Shown one piece after another: positions 1-11,863 of a stretch of DNA of 64,000 nucleotides. Under the pieces are notes generated by a model. The model was not told where the DNA came from and did not search any database. It saw only the letters and a program-made list of their open reading frames with translations. A program made the translations under genes and the position numbers. The stretch covers positions 2,360,501 through 2,424,500 of the forward strand of contig NC_088311.1 in NCBI RefSeq assembly GCF_910592395.1, written 5' to 3'. Each line of letters starts with the position of its first letter. Position 1 is the first letter of the stretch. Origin of the DNA: Lineus longissimus (taxonomy: Eukaryota > Nemertea > Pilidiophora > Heteronemertea > Lineidae).

Positions 1-1350
1 TTTTTCCGACAAAAAATCATCCAAAACAAACGGCGGCCATGATGAAATGGCATGGGCACTTTACATATTATGGAAATATTCTACATCCGCAAAGATAAAT
101 AGTGCGCCGAAATATCGACAATCGTTTTAGAGAATTTATGTTGATCGAATAATCATTGACACTGAACATATTATTTTGATAGATTGTCTGTTTTCTGAGT
201 CTTCTTTGAACAGAAGAAGTGTTTTACTGATCCTAGAAAATGGGTGCCGTCACGGAAGCGTATTAATATACAGCGAGGTAGATGAACAGTGGTAGTCAAA
301 AGTAACATTAACTGGATGGCGTGTGCAGTGGAATGTATTGGCCTTCTAGATACGGAAAATGAATGATATTGTCGGGCCTACAAGTCTGTACGGTTCCAGG
401 CTGACTTTGCAGTATTCTAAAACCGTTAATTCGGCTCTGTCCTGCGTCCATCGCTTTGTAAGGATGATTTTTTGCGTCAACCTCGATAGGCCCTGGCATT
501 GAAGAAGATACCTTCTCGTCTTTTAGACACTTCTCGAACGATCTAGAAGAAAACACTTGAAGACAACCGTGGGCTGTTTATTACCAGTTCCTTTGTTCAA
601 ACTATCGAAAGTAAAAAAACACCTGTTTACAAACAATTCGTATGCAATTCTTTGTTTTGGAAAACGAAATCTTGAAATGCCAACAAACGGTAAATACCAA
701 TAAAAAAACCGATCTAAATATGGAAACTGAATAAAGCTTTATGTAAATATCAGATCGGCCTACATGTTTGGTTGAATACTTTTCACATTATTTATTTATT
801 TTGTATATATCAAAGATGTGTGATTCGAGCTAAAGCAAAGGCATGCCGATATAATTGTTTGTTGGTCTTGACGCAGTGGGCCGACCTCGTCCCTAACCAA
901 TAGAGGAAGGACGATTAGGGTGTAATAACGAAAATGACTGCACAGGAGTCTACCTAAAATTGGTTACTTCTTTCTTATTTCTGACTCTCAATTCTCAAAT
1001 AAATTGCTTGTTACTTGTTCTCAATGTTAGGACTGATACGGGCTGAGTCGGTATTCATCAGTAGGTGCCCAAATCAGTTATTTAAAATGGCGATAAAGGC
1101 CAATGCAAACATCACCCATAACCGTCCGAGGATCAGGAACAGTTGGAATTGGATATGAGAAATTGGTAGCCAACATCAATTTGGTGATAAGGGCTGTCCC
1201 AGACAATTGATACCATAATCACAATACTTCGCCCCAAAAAAGAACATTGGCTGCGACCATACACCTCTCCTGGTTTGAGAAATAGAGGTTTCGAGAAAAC
1301 GGGCCCTTCAACTCGGACACTACGATAATGATTCCTTCCAGCATCACGAT
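1..1350. other. No gene recognised
   Basis: This is AT-rich sequence. An 82-codon minus-strand frame (308-556) starts with ATG but matches nothing I recognise and has no clear flanking splice sites. I see no repeat or RNA gene here. Confidence 0.4.
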
Positions 1351-1360
1351 ACAATGATGT

Positions 1361-1384
1361 TGCCAAGGTGGGATTCGAACCTGC
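1361..1384 (-). other. Isolated tRNA-type B box (tRNA-derived relic)
   Basis: The minus strand contains GGTTCGAATCC (plus 1371-1381), an exact pol III B-box consensus, followed by CACCTTGGCA, which resembles a tRNA 3' end. The T stem does not pair well and I find no A box about 50 nt upstream. It therefore looks like a fragment of a tRNA or tRNA-derived SINE, not a gene. Confidence 0.25.
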
Positions 1385-1509
1385 ATTGTATGACCATGTC
1401 AAGAGAATCGAAGTATGATTTCAAGGTCAACCGACAGATGGCGTGACATAGCTTTCTACTTTGTATTCAAAGAAAAGTCATTTTATTTTGGCTTAAACAA
1501 CTGAATAAA

Positions 1510-1980
1510 TTGATTCAAGAAACATCAAAATATGCGGCATTGTTAGAAAGATGCAATATTAAGTGGGAAACGCTGTGGCGATTAGAGTTTGCTGAGATAA
1601 GCTTGCAAGAATATATGGTTCATTCAGCATACCTGTACCTAAACCATGACATTTTTGGCTGTAGTCAAGAAGAAGCCATGGTTCACAAGTTGGCTGACCC
1701 GGCCCGCTTTACGAAAGCAGATCGGAGCTTGGATCCGAGCTACAGGCCGGCGCTGGCTCGACCCTACCGCTATGCCTGTATGTCTGGCGACTCCGTTGTC
1801 CAGGTAACCTCTACGCTATCCGCCGCGCAACGGTGGGTCGAGGAAGCCTCGTTGATTTACCATTGGATGCACTGTCATACCGAGAGCTCTGGTATTGCAG
1901 ATGTTGGATCGAAGTTACCCATTCTATGCAGAAAAACACGTGACTGGTTACCGGAAGCTTACGCCCCCAAATCGAGTTAA
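1510..1980 (+). other. Unassigned 156-codon open frame in a GC-richer block
   Basis: This is the longest plus-strand open frame of the window outside the zinc-finger locus. The first half is AT-rich, and from about 1690 the base composition shifts to markedly higher G+C, which continues to about 2230. The translation has no motif, signal peptide or membrane segment that I recognise. A length of 156 codons is near what chance gives once or twice in 64 kb. It could be a relic of a mobile element or an exon. Confidence 0.15.
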
Positions 1981-2230
1981 TGACGAATGAATGCATTTCG
2001 TTCCCAACTCAAATGTTCCCCCTGCGGTTGTTTGCGATATGACATTCCATCACCATTGTCGTCCTTTAAGAACAACAACTTAGAGAGTTGCCGTAATGAT
2101 CATAACGGACTTCGCATTTCTCCTCACCCGTCCCGGGAGACAGACGCGTCAACGATAGGACATAGATTGACCCGGAGGTGACCAGATATCTGTTTTGGAG
2201 CTCGGGTTGGTCCTGGAGTGGCCCCCGCGC

Positions 2231-5200
2231 TCATGTACAATCGCTTGTCGATACCAGTACCACATTGATATGCCACTAGCGTCAAACTTGCCAAGTTTAA
2301 ATTGTTTCACCGGTAAAACCAACGTAATTGATTATCCTCCTGGGGCCACGAGGTCATTTTGACCGGAGCTTTTAGCGGCGATTTTTCTTCCGCTTTGCCT
2401 CAGTTGTCAATATGAATAGCATATCTATACAGAAAGTACTCAGTTAAATTTCCCTATAATCTGGTGGACGGGTTCAGTTTTTACAGACATCCGATAGCCC
2501 GGCGGACAATGAAGGATACATACATGTAACGTGTACTGTCATTGATTGTAAAATATTAATTCACGGTCCCTTTCTTCTGCTATTTGTTGTGACCACGTGC
2601 CTATTGACGAAATCTCGTGAACTTGCGAGACGAATATCTAGAAAATATCGACTCGAGCGTATACTTCCAGATATCTGTGTTTATCACTCAAGGAGCCAGA
2701 ATATTAATGGCCGTGGAATTAAATTGGCTTTTGCATGAATTATATACAGCGCGTTAAGAATGGATATTTGTAATGATTAATGTACTGGCGAGCGAAGACA
2801 AGAATATCAGGAACCTGGTCATGGAGTAAGTTCGAAAATTGGCCATCTTGATTCTGGCCAACACGCGGACATTGAATTTCGATAGCCTAAGTATGGAATT
2901 AAACTACTTGTCGAAGACGTTGCAAGGACCGATATGAGAAATAGCACGCACTTCAAGCTATCAATCAGACCCGGCAATTCAGCGGCATCCGTTTGTAGAT
3001 CAGAATGCTAAGGCGCGATATCTACAGCTCGCCGCCTGTCGGCGGGAAAATCAGTACTAGTTCCCTGGTACGCATGTTGAACAATTGGTATGTAGTTTAT
3101 CAAACATTTAGCGCAAAACCCTGCCGGTTCGTCTGTGTTGCGAAGTTATTCAAGCCGAGGAACATTAAATTTTGCTGACACCATGTTACCAATCACAAAC
3201 TTCACCCGACAACTATCCACCTTCTATGTTTGTTCACAATTGTAACACATTGAACTCAATCAGCTAGAGAGGTTAAACCGGACACACCATTAGTATTGTT
3301 CTAATCGAATCATCCATTGTCAGAAGTGAACTTTCGTGCGGTTCCTCAGAATAATTTGATAAAGTTGATTGCAAATGGCATGTCGACTTCCACTCAATTA
3401 AGATGATGAACCAATGTTGTGAAAGTCATGACCTAACAAAATCTTTGTGGTGCAAATGGTTTTAGTGGCCGATGATCACCCGCTATCTGGGCGTTTCAGT
3501 GTCCAAAGACTTTATGAGGCTTGAGGTCATCACCTTTTGTCCTAATGATGGGTTAATGACAACGCTTTTAATATTCTTGGCAGAATAGCTATAAGTGTGA
3601 AAATAAGCAGCTGGTAACTCTCCCACGGGTTTAATCCCTATCATCTAGACTGGCAACCTTGGAATAAAATTTCCTACACAAAATTAAATCGGAAATTGCG
3701 ATTTGTTGATTGCTATAACGCAGCCAAATATTGCTTTTTCCTGGAATTAAAAGCATAAAAACGAGATAGTTTTCGTGATTTATTGGACAGTTAAGAATTT
3801 TTTTCTTTCGATAAATGTTTTTGCTGCTGAAGAATGAATTGGGAAAGACAAATCGGAGACACGGCGAGGCTTTTTTGAGTGAATTGTCTCCATAACGAGG
3901 TAATCAACAGGCCACTGTGCTGTATCATTCTTGTCTCAGGCTCTCCGAAAGGGACATTGCAATTTTTCACCGAGCTGAAATGGCACCCACAACAGCTTGT
4001 TGAGGTTAAGGGCATGGGTCAAGTGTCAGAGGGAAGGTACAGGTCAATGTCATTATCCCAGTTTCAAGTCAATTCAAGCTTGAGCTCCAGCCTCCGAAAA
4101 GTTCACCAAAGTAATAAAGCTTTCTGGCGTATAAGATAGTGTGGAAAGTAAGGAGTCGTGAACTCGGGGCTTGATATACTGACTCAATATGTGGCATATA
4201 TATGATTTCATGAGTAGAATTTTGACATCTCTGAAGAGTTGATTTTAATTTACATCGGTCCTCACTCGAACCTTACTGTTGGCTTGTGTTATTGATGAAC
4301 AAATATTATTTACGGGACTGTCGAGCGAGATATCGGACCTTGGCTGAAATCTATATCCTTGTATTTAATTGAGGGCATGCAATATTGACTTGTCGGCAAG
4401 AAACGTGTGCCTGGGATGCCTTCTGGCATGGGGTACGGTTAACCCATTCAATTCTATGTATATCAGCGCCTTTGAACAGGATCTCTGAAACATCTACCAG
4501 AATTCAAGAAACTGTAAATCTAGGATATGGATAATCACAATTGACGCACTCAAATCGATTGCCAAACTAACATTTTATGAGACCTACTTTTAGGACAAAA
4601 TGAAATTTTGTGAAATTAACTTCTTAAAATAAATGATAAATTTGATAAATTTGATTGCAAGTCAAAGGAATGGGATGAAATTGTCACACTTTATAGGGCC
4701 ATTATGAAAGTCCCTTGAGTAACATAAATAGTCTGGCGAAAATTGGGGCGACATTGGTACGTCAAAATATATGAAATATGCGAAAATTATATATGATTGG
4801 TCTGCGATGGCCCTGACTGACTGGATGACCAGAACCTAGTCCGAGTTGGGCTATCAGGCACGACCCCCTGATTTCATTTACGGAATAATGTCATGATTTT
4901 CACGATGAGTATTATGCGCCGCGTTTTCAAAATGTCTCCTCCATCCGCGCCAAGATAATGGAGAGACTGAGCAGCTATTTAGAACACGTTTGCGCTGAGT
5001 GGCAGAATAATTCGGGTCCAAAGGAGCAGGTTGAGCGCGGAGAGAGCACGGACAGAGCCCTTGTTAAAATCAATGTCCGCCAGAGGACTGGTCAATTTCA
5101 CTCGACGAAATTGACAGCTGCCGGCCGGGAAATATGGTCATCATAATTTGTCCAATTTTCTTCAGACAATCTATAATGCATGGCTAGCATGCGGACCTAA

Positions 5201-6290
5201 CCCTTGAAGGTCGGTCAATAATGCTCGTCTATTACCGACCGAGCTTTTGGTTCGAAAGTATCGGAGTTGATATAAAGGACACGGAGATTTTTTTATCGGT
5301 CTCCAATAGATTTATATCATTTTTAATGGTTTTAACGACAACCTTTTTGATTAGCCTCTTAGGAAAAACATGCATTGATTTGTTTGTCTCGACATGTATT
5401 TTCGAAGGTCACCAGATTAATCAAAGTGCAATGTATGAAGTAAGCGTTCACCAAAAAGAAGTTTTTTTGACGGGATGCGTCCGTTATTACGTAATTTTTG
5501 ACTAAACACTAACTATAGGGCCTAGGCCTTTCTTCTATGCCTGTTCGGTCATTTTTGCTAACAAACGACCGGTCTAATCATCGAACAGAAACCGGCATCA
5601 CATCTGGTTGGACTTTATCTTTCCCTCGATGACCCTGAAATGTTTAGTTGGGTGAATACATGTTATGCGTTAGCCAGTCCGAGGTCTTTTAGACAGTACA
5701 ACTCAAGTCAATTCTCATAACTTTGGCTATTTGCTGGCCAATTCATCCATGTGAAAAACACCGAAATATGATATTTTAACTCCAGCGCTCCTAGTATGGC
5801 AGACGACACTTTATGAGAAAGCGCCAAGCCCATCCAAGATTGGGATTCAAGAGTGAAATTTTATATCCTCCTAACATTTGTGACATACAAGCTAGATGAA
5901 GTAGAGAGCATACATCGGTGGCACCCGAGAAGCTCCTGGAGACTATGGCCACTGCACTGGTCAGAGAAAATCAATAACTGACAGAAGACTGAATTCCAAA
6001 CGCGGACAAGACCCATCTGTAAAATTAAAACGACTGACTCAGACAATAAAAGTCACTAACACCACTCTAAGATCGCCTCGTGAAATCAAATGACTCATTT
6101 CTTCGGAGCGGTTTTCATTAGTTGCCGGTGAAAAGCCGCAACCGGAAGTAGTAAACCGCAAGTTGACGCCAATGGGATGTAAATCATACCAGATAGACAT
6201 ACACGTATACCGGAAGGAAAGTTATATGTGTGCGTGAGTACATTTGTTTCAGGGCTCAAGTCGGTTACGACATCTTTGGATAGAATATTA
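2231..6290. other. No gene recognised
   Basis: This is non-coding sequence with scattered AT-rich blocks. A homeodomain/POU-like word cluster occurs around 2720-2785 (tgcatgaattata, taatgattaatg). Short open frames at 3879-4139, 4958-5146 and 5221-5505 show no recognisable feature and I leave them unannotated. Confidence 0.4.
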
Positions 6291-6293
6291 GCT

Positions 6294-6473
6294 TGTCAAA
6301 TTGGTCAAAAGCACCCGAAGCAGTTTTACATGCGCTGATTCTTTCTTGGAGAATGGAGTCATGAGCATATTGATTGGTTCTTCAAGAAACATGCCATTGG
6401 CTCGAAATGCTTCTTCGGGATTGGTGTCAAATGGTTCATCGGGACTGACCCAAAGGCCACCCATTTCTCGTGA
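6294..6473 (-). other. Coding-like minus-strand frame, possible exon
   Basis: One minus-strand frame stays open here. It begins ...MGGLWVSPDEPFDTNPEE and is rich in Glu, Asp, Asn and Met, with a composition more like an acidic regulatory region than random translation. A possible acceptor is tttgggtcag just before the SPDEP codons. The donor candidates are weak (CGG|GTGCTT, CAT|GTAAAA). It ends in TAA. It could be an exon, an exon relic or chance. Confidence 0.15.
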
Positions 6474-8641
6474 ACTTCAACTCCATACCTGTTGTCTTTC
6501 GACTTCCATCAAAACCAGTCCGTATTGCACCACCAGGTAACCGTTACTGCGAGGAATACCTAAAACCTTTAAAACAATCAATAGCCATTACCTAAAGAAC
6601 CTCTGTCCATCATTCGCAATATCTTTTTCAATACCGCCTCGTCATGACCTTGCCCATCGTCTGCTTCAGTACATCCTCTCGTCTTGCCAACTTACCAGCG
6701 GCGTCGATTCACTTTTAGAACAGTCTAATGTTACAACCAATTCAATTTATTTACACCAATAAAATCTATCTTCGGCCTCAAGAAAATAAAAACGTCTCGA
6801 AAAATTCAATCGATTACTTACGCCCTCGTATAATATAGAAATGTGGTTGATTCACCGAAATTTACTCCGAAGTAATATTTCAGGTTTAAGTGCGTTTTCT
6901 GTCCAGTCAGCTTGTGCTGAAGAGGTTGTCCATAAAATGGTGTTATCCGCGATCTTAATTCGTCGAAAGCCAATAGAGAGGGTCTGAAAGGATGCAGTGA
7001 TTGGTAAGAATTCGAACTGTAAATTTGTTAGGCCAGAAAATGGAACCAATACAGAACACCTCAATATGAGTGAAATTAAAGTGGGGTTCAGATGGACAAT
7101 GTCTGTGTGCTTGCCATCTCCGGTTCTGTAATATGAATTCGGCTGCTCAGTATCTATCAATGGTTCCACCTTTGTCGGTTGTTCCACCTATGTCTGTGCG
7201 CTTGCCATCTCCTCTTCAATACATAAATGCAGTAGTTTTCATCACGGATTACGGCAAGTTTTTAGTTTAAGTGCAAATTTCAAATCTCTTTCAGAATTGA
7301 AGATAAAATGGATTTTGATGTTGGTAGATGAGAGCACAGCGCTTGGTCGTTAAATGGCATTTAGACCACTCGTTGTTGAAGATTTATTACCACTCAATTT
7401 ATGGATTATCATGTATGTGGTTTTAAAGGATGGCGTGTAACTGATGTGCTTGTCGATTAGATTGTTACTGCCGCTATTCTACTTGAATTCAAAACACTTT
7501 ACAAAAGTTGCGAAAGGCATTTGGGCGAGAAATATGAAAGTCTTTGAGGCGATCTGGCCTCCCTCATATATCAATAGGCGAGGACCTCTCTGAACGCTTA
7601 CAGAACACCTAAAAGTCTGTGGCCGAAGAAGTTCTTCAGAAAAACGCTTTCTGGAGACTTAATTGGTGGCCATCCGTGGTCATCATTTTGAAACTTGAAG
7701 AGGAACAACATGCGCTCTTGAGGTCATTGATGCCGAATTATGCTTGAGGAGGCATGACAACGAAACGTCCAACTTTCATTTTGCATTTCAGACCTTCAGC
7801 TTGGTCGTCATATTACCACTGAAGAATCTATCATAACCTCCTAATGTTGGTAGTTCAGCTGGCATGGAGAAACACATTTCGCTGCTTCGAACCCTGCAAT
7901 GCGATCAAACTGATAGAATTGACCAGTCTCCCAGTCTCTAACGCTAATGTCCACCCAAGTGTCTTCCGTGATAATTATCAGCTCAATGAAGCATCAAAAG
8001 CTGTAGGTATGTATGAGAGCCTCATCAACTCCGCCTCGCCCTACCATTCGACCAGAAAATTTCTTTCAACAGACATGTCGGGTTCTCTCTGCACCCGCGG
8101 GCGTTCTCCATGCAGGCCACTGCCTGGTCTGCCTGTCTAAGCCCCTTGAGCTGGACCAAATGACCAGTGAATTGTAAGACCTTAACCCCAACGGAGCAAT
8201 CAATTTGAAAACTCATTATTTGAATGACTTGCCCTGCACTGCTGCGGTTGCCGTAACGGACATTGGCTAGACTCTTGGCAATTCCAGTGGATCATGACAG
8301 GGCTTATCCACTGATCATTGGGGAAGGTAACAAAGAAGAAGCTTTTTGTGGTCCAGACTGCCGCCATTCTGTCACTAGCTGAAGGTTTGTTGCCAGAATT
8401 GCGCCACGTAAGCAAGGAGCTTTACATTACCGACTTCGCTCTATATGATGAAAGGATGGTACTCGTCGAACCTTTCTTACTTTTGTAGCAAGAAACATCC
8501 TTGCTTCCATGCAAACTTGAAAGGATGATGCATATCCATTGGTCAACAAATTGTGCTGATAAGTCGTTGCGATTTTTGTAGACTGATGACTGTACATAAG
8601 GCAGGATTTGGGGCCACTGATGCTGCTGACAGGAGGCTCAC

Positions 8642-8756
8642 TTTGCATTCCGTCAAGGAGACTGGTGGTGCCCCCGGTTGGGAATAGTTCGGCCTCTTGG
8701 AGATCACGCGGACGTGTCATTTCCGTCATCATCCCTTGGCTCATCGCTACCTGTTC
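8642..8756 (-). other. Candidate 115-nt internal exon
   Basis: On the minus strand the acceptor tttgactgcag is followed by a frame open from its first base. It reads EQVA, then MSQGMMTEMTRPRDLQ..., an acidic and Gly/Thr-rich stretch ending DGMQ, and stops at a good donor, AAA|GTGAGC (plus 8636-8641). An exon of 115 nt is a typical internal size, and both splice sites fit the consensus. If the ATG at 8744 is used, 34 codons plus one base lie in the exon. I do not recognise the protein, and partner exons were not found. Confidence 0.3.
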
Positions 8757-8759
8757 CTG

Positions 8760-11140
8760 CAGTCAAACAATGCATCCATGACCAGCAATGAATCTCAGCA
8801 CCCATATTTCATCCAATATGTCAAAGGGCCGACTAATTGGCTGACCCAAATTAGATATTTTGCCTAATTGAATCCTACCATGGAGTGACCATCATTTTTC
8901 ATCGCCGGACGTCATAAATCAAGCAAGGATTAATAGATTCAAAATAGGGGAATTAATTTTCCTGCACATCGTCCGTCATCTATCTATATGAGTATACTTC
9001 CTCTACTGGCCAGATATGACATATAGAAACGACTCAAATCTATACGAATATAATGATTATGATTAATGCGCTTTTGTTGACGATATACAAGCGGCCCGGA
9101 CAGAGGTCTTGGCTTCTATTTTGATCTGTTGTGATTTCAAACAATTTAGAACTAGATAATATCTCAATTGCCCGAGTTATTTATTATCTTGAGCGATCAA
9201 ATTAATAAGTCCATCGATCGAGATATTTCCTGAAAAAAAAATTTCATGTTAAAAAAAAGGATCATGTGATGTTCTTTCCCAGCCACCGTACAAATGTAAG
9301 ATGTCTACAATGTTAGTTTTTAGATGCAATGGTTCGAATAAACAACTCTTTGGAAACAATGGCAGTTGTAGTGTCCATTTTAAGCAGCAATCTTATATTC
9401 CCGCCATCTGATCTCAACTTTAAGCGACCATCTTGGATTTTTAGCACCCATTTGGTAAACCTTGGCAACAAACCTGGCGTGGTGTTGTTGTTGTTTCTGG
9501 CACACGAATACATTGTTGAAACATATTACTTCCCACCTGAGCCAGAGTTTCCATTTGACCCTTCATCCACCCTCACTCCGTATCTCACTCTCAAGTGACC
9601 CCTGTCGTTCCGGACATCCATTTCTCATGTTATAAGGGACATGCAAATTGCCTAGAACACGTGATGACAAATGTGGCGGCCATACTTTCAATCATTTACA
9701 ACAATCAATCTCAGCATAAGACCCCTTTGTCCTCGCAACAAAGCCGCACTGAGCCAATTTAATTGAAACCTCGTTAATAATACATAGCTATTGATGATAA
9801 TTTCTTAAGCCAGTTTCATCAGTATTGCGTTTTACTTGGATTCAAATATTGATTATTATTGAGTATTCTCAGTGTGGTACAATCAGGTCTGAATGGCGTA
9901 TTTCATTAGTTGATAATTTGTCCTTCACAATTGACATTGGTCATTAGTTTGTATTGCGTGCTGCTTTTGCCGGTTTCTTCATTGATTTATTTTCATCAAG
10001 TTGAGATTTTTCCAATATGGCGACTAAAAATTGAACTCTAGCAAGGCGAAGAGTTGGTATTTGACTGTGGCTCTCTGAGAAGGTACAATTGGAAGGTTGT
10101 GCCCAAGGTGGTGGTATACAAGAATACGCCAGTTCTCTAATTTCACATATTTTAGAAAGTTACTGTAAATTATTACAGAAATGAAGCACATGGTCGTCAG
10201 ATGCCATTCAATGTTTAATCAGGATAAGCAATGGACAGGTATGCATGGCGGCAATAAGTTGTCTGAAGGTCATGCTTGGCCTTTGTGCCGATTTCGTAAA
10301 AAAGTTATTGAAGCGGCCTTAGATCCGCGAAACTATATTTATCTTCCATTCAATGAAGAGACAAGACACATCGAGATCAAGTGCTAAAAAATGCTCAACC
10401 CGATCTGAACGACATGCCTCAGCGTTCAAATGTCACAACCTAATGCGAAAGAGACTGCAAATTCTATCTCCGCCACAATGAAAATCTATTTGAGGCCATA
10501 AGTTCTATTTCAAGATGCGAACATATTTTGTCCTCCTCTCCCTTGGCTAAGTCTTGATGAATTGAGATATTATATGATACATCAGGTCAGCTGGTACAGT
10601 ATTGAACAGTCCCGTCATCGATCCAGCTTTCTTCCAACTACATTCAAATCACTCCTGTACAGTTTTGCTGATTACATTAAAGTGGTCACGAAGAGTAGAC
10701 TTAACATTCGCGTGAGGGACTTTTTCACACGATTACCACATGATGAAAAAACTCGTATAACGTGCCACTCTTTACATTTTCATTAAGTCATGTTGAAAAA
10801 TTAATAATTCTAAATTTGATTTTTCGATCGATATAGTAGTGGTCGATTTACTGCGGGTCGATAGTGGTTTAGGGTAATTCTGGATGCGTGCGGGTGAAAG
10901 GAGTTGTATTTCTCAATACCTGGAGATGGCTTCCGTCTTGGGGTTTTGTCCGACTTGTATTCTATGGATTTGATTTCTTAGGAAACTGCTTCATTCTCTG
11001 AAACGTGCCTCCGTCTCAACGGAGGTTATTGATTTGGTTTCAATGAGCTGACGTAGTTGGGATGGCCTTTGGCTGAAAGGCTGGGGTTAGAGTCTCAATG
11101 AACGACGACTGAAACTGTCGAACGTCTTATTTTTCACTAC
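8760..11140. other. No gene recognised
   Basis: This is AT-rich non-coding DNA. Short open frames at 9313-9598, 10181-10387 and 10562-10786 lack recognisable domains or paired splice sites. No RNA gene was seen. Confidence 0.4.
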
Positions 11141-11147
11141 TTACAAA

Positions 11148-11305
11148 CGTAAGTGTAAGCTGCTCTGACCTACCTTTCAGGCGTAAATAAGATATTGCTG
11201 CTCCGACCAACCTTTTGGGCGTAACGGAGGTGTAGGTTGCTCTGACCTACCATTCAGGGGGTAATATAGGTGAAGCTGATCGACCTATACCTTTCAGGCG
11301 TAACG
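11148..11305 (+). repeat. Four-copy tandem repeat of 36-42 bp with intron-like units
   Basis: The units begin cgtaagtgtaagctgctctg, cgtaaataagatattgctgc, cgtaacggaggtgtaggttg and ggtaatataggtgaagctga. Each ends in a variant of gacctacctttcagg. Most units therefore carry, in order, a GTAA donor-like start, a branch-like ctctgac and a pyrimidine tract ending in CAG|G. The same family reappears at 11794-11863. Confidence 0.75.
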
Positions 11306-11319
11306 TGGGCATCCGTGGA

Positions 11320-11446
11320 AGAATGGGTTAATGAGTGGACTTATTCGTGGACTTATTATGAGAATGGGTTAATGGGTGGACATATTCGTGCGAGAATGGG
11401 TTAATGGGTGGACCTATTTGTGAGAGAAGGGTTAAATGGTGGACCC
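11320..11446 (+). repeat. Tandem repeat of about 32 bp
   Basis: Four units start agaatgggttaatg at 11320, 11361 and 11393, and agaagggttaaatgg at 11425. Each continues with gtggac and a tattcgtg-like tail. The first unit is lengthened by an internal duplication of tggacttatt. The array directly follows the 11148-11305 array but has an unrelated unit. Confidence 0.8.
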
Positions 11447-11703
11447 AGTTTGACCAGAAAAACGCAGTCAAGCTTCCTATTCTTTATCGGGCGCATTTGC
11501 TTTTGTCATCCTGGGCCTACATGGGCGTATATCCTCGTGACTATGTGGTCACTTTCTGATCCTGCCGTGCAGTCGTAATTTCTAATCGGGCGCTACTTCT
11601 AGGTATGTCATCATTCTGTTTGTAAAATGTGTTTTCTACTTTGTTTTCCTGCCTCGGTAGTTGTCACAAATCTATCAAAATTTGGCTCATACACTGCTTC
11701 CAG

Positions 11704-11793
11704 GCTTCATCGAATTATACATCCAGCAAACTCCGCAGCATGGCAGTTAGCCACAATCGAATCCCTACGGTATCATCACTTCAAGGCGCCAAG
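11704..11793 (+). other. Candidate 90-nt exon (phase 0)
   Basis: The acceptor acactgcttccag precedes 90 nt that are open in one frame (30 codons, beginning ASSNYTSSKLRS and ending SSLQGAK). A strong donor, AAG|GTAAGT, follows at 11794-11799. The length is a multiple of three, so the exon could be skipped without a frameshift. It is Ser-rich with no known motif. The intron that would follow begins with two or three units of the 36-42 bp repeat seen 500 bp upstream. It could equally belong to a non-coding transcript. Confidence 0.3.
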
Positions 11794-11863
11794 GTAAGTG
11801 TAATCTACTATGAACTCCATATCAGGCGAAACTTTGAGTGACCTACATTACATGCTTTCAGGC
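11794..11863 (+). repeat. Second cluster of the intron-like 36-bp repeat
   Basis: The unit gtaagtgtaatctactatga... ending in atatcaggc is followed by a unit reading gaaactttgagtgacctaca... ending in gctttcaggc. A third, shorter piece ends in tacaggc. These match the 11148-11305 consensus at gtaagtgtaa, tgacctac and ctttcaggcg. Confidence 0.55.

Noticed and set aside
6816-7187. A 111-codon minus-strand frame upstream of a GTAAGT donor at 6821-6816.
   Set aside because: The frame stops (TGA at about 6852) before reaching the donor, so they do not form a coding exon.
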